Origin: Brugia malayi
Taxonomy: Eukaryota; Nematoda; Chromadorea; Rhabditida; Onchocercidae
Assembly: GCF_000002995.4 (NCBI RefSeq)
Contig: NW_025062478.1
Span: 2,456,001 to 2,520,000 of the forward strand
DNA length: 64,000 nucleotides
Direction: 5' to 3'
Notes under the pieces: generated by a model
Databases searched by the model: none
What the model saw: the letters and a program-made list of their open reading frames with translations, nothing else
What the model was told of the DNA's origin: nothing
Part shown: positions 61,515 to 64,000 of the stretch, piece after piece
How positions within the stretch are numbered: position 1 is the first letter of the stretch
How the letters are laid out: every line of letters starts with the position of its first letter
Made by a program: the position numbers and the translations under genes

Positions 61515-63210
61515 GAAAGATGAAATATAAAAGAATTTTAAAGTTAAAATTTGTATTTTTAGGCAAATCAAATTATAACAAGTGTGTCACCATTTCAATA
61601 TACACCGTTTGGTGCTTCATCTAAACAATCCAACGAAATTGATGACACATTTATTTCAATTGAACGAAAACAACCACTGCCAGTATTTATTCCAAATGAT
61701 CGACAGTTAGGCTTAGCACAAGAACCTATTCAAGTACCACTACCACAATCACAACAACCTTCCTCATCATCTCAAAAACGAGGTAAATATACGATAGAAT
61801 CTTTGCCTGTGTTACGTGTATGACACGTTTATACGTGTTTATGCTTATTTATATTGTGATAACGTGTACATAGTGATACACTGATAACGTGTACATACTA
61901 ATGCTATGATGCATACATACTGACAATAAGATAATGTACTGATACATATGATAATGTATGCATATAGTATGATAACGTGTACATACTGATACTAAATGTA
62001 TATATTGATATATTGATACTGTAATAATTTATATGCACTGATACTGTGATTGTACGTACTGATACCATGATAATGTATACATACTGTGATAATGTATGCA
62101 TATACTGTGATAACGTATACATACTGATAATGTGATAACGCATGCGTACTGATACTATGATAACGTATATTCTGTTACTGAGATAAAAAAACGAAAATTT
62201 TGCAGTAACAATTGAAGAAATATGTCAATCAACCGCTGATAGTGGGCCATGTGGTAATTACGAGGATATGTACTATTATGATTTATTCTCCGGTAGATGT
62301 CATCTTTTCATCTATGGTGGATGTGGTGGTAATTTAAATCGATTTAAAACACGAGAGGAGTGTGAAGCTCGATGTTCACATATTGGTATTGATAGAAGAA
62401 ATTGTAAGTTGTGTTGTTTGATAATCACTGCTTTTAGTTGTTTTTTTTTTTTTTTTTTTAAATAATTTAATTAATTTGAATCATTTTGAAAAGAGAAATG
62501 AATATGATAACACTTTATGTAAATATGAATAGTTAGTAAAATGATTGTAATTTATAACAAGTATAAATGAAATTGTATTAAATAATTAATTATTTATTTT
62601 TATGATAAGTGTCATATATTATCGAATGATAACATGTCATTCAAATGGTATTTGTCGAGAATTAAGTTAATATCATATATTATCAAATAATATTGATCGA
62701 GAAAACAAATAACTATAAAATTAATTTTTAAGAAATTACCATGCAAAAAAATAATTGTAACATTAGGACTTTTATCATGGTACTGGTTGTAATTCTTATC
62801 AGAATGATTAGTATCATATTATATTCTTATCAGAATGATTAGTATCATATAAAAAAAACTCGATAATCTTTTTTTTTGGTGGAATTAAATTTAAATGATG
62901 GAATTAAATTGGGATGGTAAATAAACAATGAAATAATTCTCCAATAATGATAATAACTAAGTAAAAATGAATTTCAGTAGGACGAACACAACCACTTTCA
63001 ACAGTGCAACGAAATGAATTAATACCTATTACATTGCCTAAGACAGGATCATTTGGTATTCCAGTAACAGGTAAATACATTGATAATGACGGGTAAATCA
63101 TTGATAATGACAGGCAAATATTGATAATAACAGGTAAATCACTGATAATGGCAGTTAAATCATTGATAATAACAAGTAAATCATTAACGACTAGTGAGAG
63201 AGAGAGAGGG

Positions 63211-63258
<48 letters not shown>

Positions 63259-63960
63259 AACAGAAAAGATATTCTGAAATTTAATCTATCATTTATTCAT
63301 TTTCTAATTTAATTATTAAATTATATAGGTCGTTCTCGTGATGCATGCAATGAACGAATGGATGTTGGTCGTTGTAATGGTGCATTTCAAAGTTATTACT
63401 TTGAACGTGCAACTGGTACCTGTGAACCATTCCGTTATTCCGGATGCGGTGGTAATGCTAATCGTTTTCAAACTAAAGAGCAATGTGAAGAATTATGTGT
63501 GCAACGTGCTTCCGGTGTTAAATCAGGAACACTTCCATCTTCTATTCCTGATCAAGCATTCAATCAACTTATACCAATATCGGATGGTAAAAAAAAAAAA
63601 AAAAATTATCTTATTTATATATATTTTTTTATTACAGTTTTTAAAAATAGGCAAAAAGAAACAGACAAAATTATTTATTACATTTTAATCATAAATTAAA
63701 TTATAATTATCATTTTAAATATTTTAATTTAATAAATGCATTCTTATATTTCATTTTTTCTGCAGTTTCTGAGAAAACAGAATTAACATCAAAATGTGAA
63801 CTTCCAAAAGATAGTGGTCCATGTAATCGTTTTGTTACAAAATGGTACTACAATAAAAGTGATGGTACCTGTGCACGATTTCATTATGGTGGTTGTGGTG
63901 GCACTGATAATCGTTTTGATAACGAACAACAATGCAAAAATGAATGTGGTAATTTTATTG
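50466..63960 (+). CDS. mig-6: Papilin / MIG-6, secreted matrix protein (28 exons, continues past the window)
   Basis: Papilins are non-catalytic ADAMTS-like glycoproteins of basement membranes; in C. elegans MIG-6 guides distal tip cell migration. The 28 exons total 4,663 coding bases, and every junction keeps phase. Order by residue: signal peptide (1-20), TSR1 (about 80-125), ADAMTS-type cysteine-rich part (about 126-235), spacer (about 236-340), TSRs 2-4 and a degenerate TSR (about 355-590), two more TSRs (about 595-710), eleven GCCPD lagrin repeats (about 715-1085), then five Kunitz domains (about 1105-1550) with a Gln/Pro/Ser linker after the second. No metalloprotease motif exists. The last exon ends in phase 1 at a GTTAGT donor, so more follows to the right; the C. 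elegans long form has further Kunitz and Ig domains. Strong alternatives are lacking; only the ortholog name is inferred. Confidence 0.95.
51097..51320 (+). CDS. mig-6: mig-6 exon 2: start of TSR1
   Basis: Acceptor CTTTTAG|GAGGCC, donor TTGCAA|GTATAA. A polar lead ([20 protein letters not shown]) precedes [20 protein letters not shown], a TSR with a WxxW C-mannosylation motif and CSxTCGGG. Phase 0 in, 2 out. Confidence 0.92.
51321..51653 (+). repeat. Intron built from copies of its own splice junctions
   Basis: AAGTGATAAATG (about 51416) and AAAGTGATGAATGCA (about 51545) mimic the real acceptor and exon start AAG|CGGTGAATGCATT at 51651. Each is followed 30-40 bases on by AATTTGCAA(GTATAAT), mimicking the real exon 2 end and donor at 51314-51327. 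So about 128- and 109-bp units contain a shrunken acceptor-exon-donor. Confidence 0.75.
51654..51870 (+). CDS. mig-6: mig-6 exon 3: end of TSR1, cysteine-rich segment
   Basis: Acceptor TTTTTAAG|CGGTGA, donor GATAAA|GTAATT. Encodes [19 protein letters not shown] then [20 protein letters not shown] and [20 protein letters not shown], matching ADAMTS cysteine-rich spacing (FRxxQCxxY, CxLxCxP). Phase 2 in, 0 out. Confidence 0.93.
52186..52279 (+). CDS. mig-6: mig-6 exon 4: cysteine-rich segment
   Basis: Acceptor AATTTTAG|GTAATA, donor GATCGG|GTTTTG. Encodes [20 protein letters not shown] then [11 protein letters not shown], the DGTxC..xDxCVxGxCxxVGCD signature of ADAMTS/papilin cassettes. Confidence 0.93.
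52429..52602 (+). CDS. mig-6: mig-6 exon 5: CGGDGS motif and spacer start
   Basis: Acceptor ATATTTTAG|CAATGA, donor TCACTTG|GTAAAT. Encodes [20 protein letters not shown], closing the cysteine-rich part, then the spacer ([20 protein letters not shown]). Phase 1 in and out. Confidence 0.93.
52853..53052 (+). CDS. mig-6: mig-6 exon 6: ADAMTS-type spacer
   Basis: Acceptor TTTTTCAG|CAATCA, donor AATAGG|GTTTCT. Encodes [20 protein letters not shown] then [10 protein letters not shown] and [20 protein letters not shown], the beta-rich spacer ending in LLFQxxN typical of the family. One N-glycosylation site (NTT). Confidence 0.93.
53565..53667 (+). CDS. mig-6: mig-6 exon 7: spacer end, TSR2 start
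   Basis: Acceptor ATTTCCAG|GATAGC, donor [32 protein letters not shown], then [12 protein letters not shown], the first half of TSR2. Confidence 0.92.
53956..54088 (+). CDS. mig-6: mig-6 exon 8: TSR2 end
   Basis: Acceptor TTTATAG|GTATTC, donor [31 protein letters not shown] through [12 protein letters not shown] completes TSR2. NAS and NVT are possible N-glycan sites. Phase 1 in, 2 out. Confidence 0.92.
54215..54540 (+). repeat. About 65-bp degenerate repeat in the intron after exon 8
   Basis: Four to five copies of GATAATAATACCTARTMTATTATTAGTAATACTT..ATATCAATAATAAT between 54215 and 54540. Confidence 0.65.
54752..54916 (+). CDS. mig-6: mig-6 exon 9: TSR3
   Basis: Acceptor ACTTATAG|ATGGTA, donor AATAG|GTAATT. 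Encodes [40 protein letters not shown] and ends [10 protein letters not shown] complete TSR in one exon, phase 2 in and out. Confidence 0.94.
55225..55450 (+). CDS. mig-6: mig-6 exon 10: TSR4
   Basis: Acceptor AATATTAG|ATTTTC, donor AAATTG|GTTAAT. Encodes [20 protein letters not shown] and [19 protein letters not shown] full TSR plus the first residues of the degenerate one. Confidence 0.94.
55953..56093 (+). CDS. mig-6: mig-6 exon 11: degenerate TSR
   Basis: Acceptor ATATTTAG|TGTGAA, donor CCACAG|GTAAAT, 47 codons, phase 0 to 0. [20 protein letters not shown] replaces the usual CSxxCGxG; the later C..RPCSSP remains. Three possible N-glycan sites (NDT, NVT, NST). Confidence 0.9.
56495..56608 (+). 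CDS. mig-6: mig-6 exon 12: TSR5 first half
   Basis: Acceptor ATTTTAG|CCTTGT, donor [32 protein letters not shown] then [16 protein letters not shown]. Canonical WSKCSxxCG. Confidence 0.93.
56941..57402 (+). repeat. About twenty tandem acceptor-plus-exon-start units abutting exon 13
   Basis: Units of 17-30 bases with consensus ACTTACAGGTRGTTAATGAT fill the 3' half of the intron. The last unit is the real junction, ACTTGCAG|GTGGTTAATGATG at 57402/57403. Each unit offers TTACAG as a false acceptor, and AG|GTAGTT or TGGTAATG as a false donor. Confidence 0.92.
57403..57521 (+). CDS. mig-6: mig-6 exon 13: TSR5 end, TSR6 start
   Basis: Acceptor CTTGCAG|GTGGTT, donor [31 protein letters not shown] through [19 protein letters not shown]. 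The first 12 or so bases match the adjacent array unit. Confidence 0.9.
57688..57815 (+). CDS. mig-6: mig-6 exon 14: TSR6 end
   Basis: Acceptor AATTTAG|ATGTGG, donor [31 protein letters not shown], later [10 protein letters not shown]. Last TSR before the lagrin repeats. Phase 2 in, 1 out. Confidence 0.93.
58015..58228 (+). CDS. mig-6: mig-6 exon 15: lagrin repeats 1-2
   Basis: Acceptor TTTTCAG|CATGTG, donor TTCCAG|GTTTTT. Contains [20 protein letters not shown] and [20 protein letters not shown], each a G-C-C core plus NVT glycan site, then an acidic Ser/Glu stretch. Confidence 0.92.
58547..58809 (+). CDS. mig-6: mig-6 exon 16: acidic linker and lagrin repeat 3
   Basis: Acceptor GTTACAG|TGAGGA, donor TGCTTG|GTGCAT. 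A Thr/Asp-rich linker with NDT, NIT, NGT and NAT sites precedes [20 protein letters not shown]. Probably heavily glycosylated. Phase 2 in, 1 out. Confidence 0.9.
59146..59301 (+). CDS. mig-6: mig-6 exon 17: lagrin repeats 4-5
   Basis: Acceptor TTTGAAG|GTGCAT, donor ATGCAG|GTTAAT. A symmetric phase 1-1 exon of 156 bases with [20 protein letters not shown] and [20 protein letters not shown]. The TGAAG acceptor lacks pyrimidines but keeps frame. Confidence 0.9.
59483..59653 (+). CDS. mig-6: mig-6 exon 18: lagrin repeats 6-7
   Basis: Acceptor TATTTAAAG|GTTGCG, donor AATGAAG|GTAAAC. Symmetric phase 1-1, 171 bases: [20 protein letters not shown] and [20 protein letters not shown]. Confidence 0.92.
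59951..60106 (+). CDS. mig-6: mig-6 exon 19: lagrin repeats 8-9
   Basis: Acceptor TTTTTTAG|GATGTG, donor AAGAAG|GTCTGT. Symmetric phase 1-1, again 156 bases: [20 protein letters not shown] and [20 protein letters not shown]. The two repeats are very alike, suggesting a recent internal duplication. Confidence 0.92.
60295..60394 (+). CDS. mig-6: mig-6 exon 20: lagrin repeat 10
   Basis: Acceptor TTTTACAG|GTTGTC, donor [30 protein letters not shown] then [11 protein letters not shown]. Splits repeat 11 from its start: phase 2 out. Confidence 0.9.
60483..60598 (+). CDS. mig-6: mig-6 exon 21: lagrin repeat 11
   Basis: Acceptor AAATTAAG|GTATGG, donor [32 protein letters not shown] then [18 protein letters not shown], the linker to the Kunitz part. 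The intron before it is only 88 bases. Confidence 0.9.
60752..60934 (+). CDS. mig-6: mig-6 exon 22: Kunitz 1
   Basis: Acceptor AATTTCAG|TTTCAT, donor AACTG|GTTTAT. All six cysteines: [42 protein letters not shown]1-C2 and C2-C3 gaps are 9 and 16, each one over the usual 8 and 15. P1 is His. Confidence 0.95.
61186..61394 (+). CDS. mig-6: mig-6 exon 23: Kunitz 2
   Basis: Acceptor TTTTCCAG|GTCGTT, donor [55 protein letters not shown]1-C2 gap 10; P1 is Asn; the loop WWRGC replaces YGGC. Confidence 0.94.
61563..61782 (+). CDS. mig-6: mig-6 exon 24: polar linker
   Basis: Acceptor ATTTTTAG|GCAAAT, donor AACGAG|GTAAAT. No cysteine; [20 protein letters not shown], later [21 protein letters not shown] disordered spacer between Kunitz 2 and 3. 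Phase 0 in, 1 out. Confidence 0.88.
61800..62175 (+). repeat. About 22-bp array of GATAACGTGTACATACTGAT
   Basis: About fifteen units between exons 24 and 25, with steady TGATAAYGTRTACATACTGATA phrasing and scattered differences. The minus-strand ORF of repeated YTLSQ is an artefact. Confidence 0.82.
62206..62403 (+). CDS. mig-6: mig-6 exon 25: Kunitz 3
   Basis: Acceptor TTTTGCAG|TAACAA, donor AAATT|GTAAGT (strong). [44 protein letters not shown] with standard 8/15 spacing. P1 is Gly. Symmetric phase 1-1. Confidence 0.95.
62978..63070 (+). CDS. mig-6: mig-6 exon 26: short linker
   Basis: Acceptor AATTTCAG|TAGGAC, donor GTAACAG|GTAAAT. 31 codons, [20 protein letters not shown] then [10 protein letters not shown]. 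Phase 1-1, so it can be skipped without a frameshift. Confidence 0.82.
63071..63190 (+). repeat. About 25-bp array derived from the exon 26 donor
   Basis: Five units of the type AACAGGTAAATCATTGATAATG start at the donor itself, TAACAG|GTAAATACATTGATAATG at 63064-63087. A pure GA microsatellite follows at 63195-63253. Confidence 0.83.
63329..63586 (+). CDS. mig-6: mig-6 exon 27: Kunitz 4
   Basis: Acceptor ATTATATAG|GTCGTT, donor [56 protein letters not shown]1 is Asn. A 35-residue Ser/Pro tail follows. Symmetric phase 1-1. Confidence 0.95.
63766..63960 (+). CDS. mig-6: mig-6 exon 28: Kunitz 5 (last in window)
   Basis: Acceptor TTTCTGCAG|TTTCTG, donor [56 protein letters not shown]1 is Asn. 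Ends in phase 1, so the gene runs on beyond base 64000. Confidence 0.95.
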
Positions 63961-64000
63961 GTTAGTTTTAATTTTGCCTCTTTGTTTCTTTTTTTTTTGT

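Noticed and set aside
61904..62143. Minus-strand ORF with YTLSQYMH repeats
   Set aside because: Product of the 22-bp intronic array.
63121..63312. Plus-strand ORF with Arg-Glu repeats
   Set aside because: Crosses the donor-derived array and a GA microsatellite.
1..64000. tRNA, rRNA, CRISPR, bacterial operons or viral genes
   Set aside because: No B-box-like GGTTCGAATCC with matching stem, no spacer-repeat array, and no prokaryotic or viral gene signature was seen by eye; a covariance-model scan could still find small RNAs.

Overview
The window is eukaryotic, very AT-rich nuclear DNA (visually around 80% A+T) that most resembles a nematode. The evidence is T-rich 3' splice sites (TTTTTAG, TTTTCAG, TTTGCAG) with almost no other acceptor context, many short exons, T- and A-biased third codon positions, and two recognisable metazoan genes on the plus strand. 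One of these is a papilin whose layout (papilin cassette, GCCPD lagrin repeats, Kunitz domains) matches nematode MIG-6. I cannot place the species; a clade III parasitic nematode is only a guess. I support no gene on the minus strand and found no RNA gene.

Region 1 (1-34772) holds a KASH-domain LINC-complex gene spread over about 30 kb. Twenty exons can be traced from 4245 to 34772, giving roughly 1,128 codons. Spectrin-like helical exons come first, then a long polar middle with basic clusters and two W-acidic motifs, then another helical segment, one transmembrane helix and a lumenal tail ending in GPPPL. Size, W-acidic motifs and tail suggest an UNC-83-type or nesprin-like protein linking the nucleus to motors, probably kinesin-1. 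The initiator exon is not identified, and one junction (24390/24787) does not keep frame.

Region 2 (34773-50465) is about 15.7 kb with no supported gene. It holds tandem and duplicated repeats, a candidate terminal-inverted-repeat element, a perfect NRF-1-type palindrome, and one or two weak orphan exon candidates.

Region 3 (50466-63960, running off the right edge) is the papilin/mig-6 gene. Twenty-eight exons have fully consistent phases and give about 1,554 codons: signal peptide, first thrombospondin type 1 repeat (TSR), ADAMTS-like cysteine-rich and spacer segments, five more canonical TSRs plus a degenerate one, eleven GCCPD lagrin repeats, and five Kunitz domains, with the gene still open at the edge. 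It encodes a secreted extracellular-matrix protein.

The most unusual signal is not a gene. At least seven places in both genes carry tandem or dispersed copies of their own splice junctions: acceptor plus exon start, donor plus intron start, or a whole exon with its donor. Stages range from a near-perfect duplication (24111-24227), through a dead exon copy (27406-27545), to an array of about twenty acceptor-like units that abuts the real exon (56941-57402). This looks like recurrent minisatellite birth at exon-intron borders. I found no convincing new gene system.
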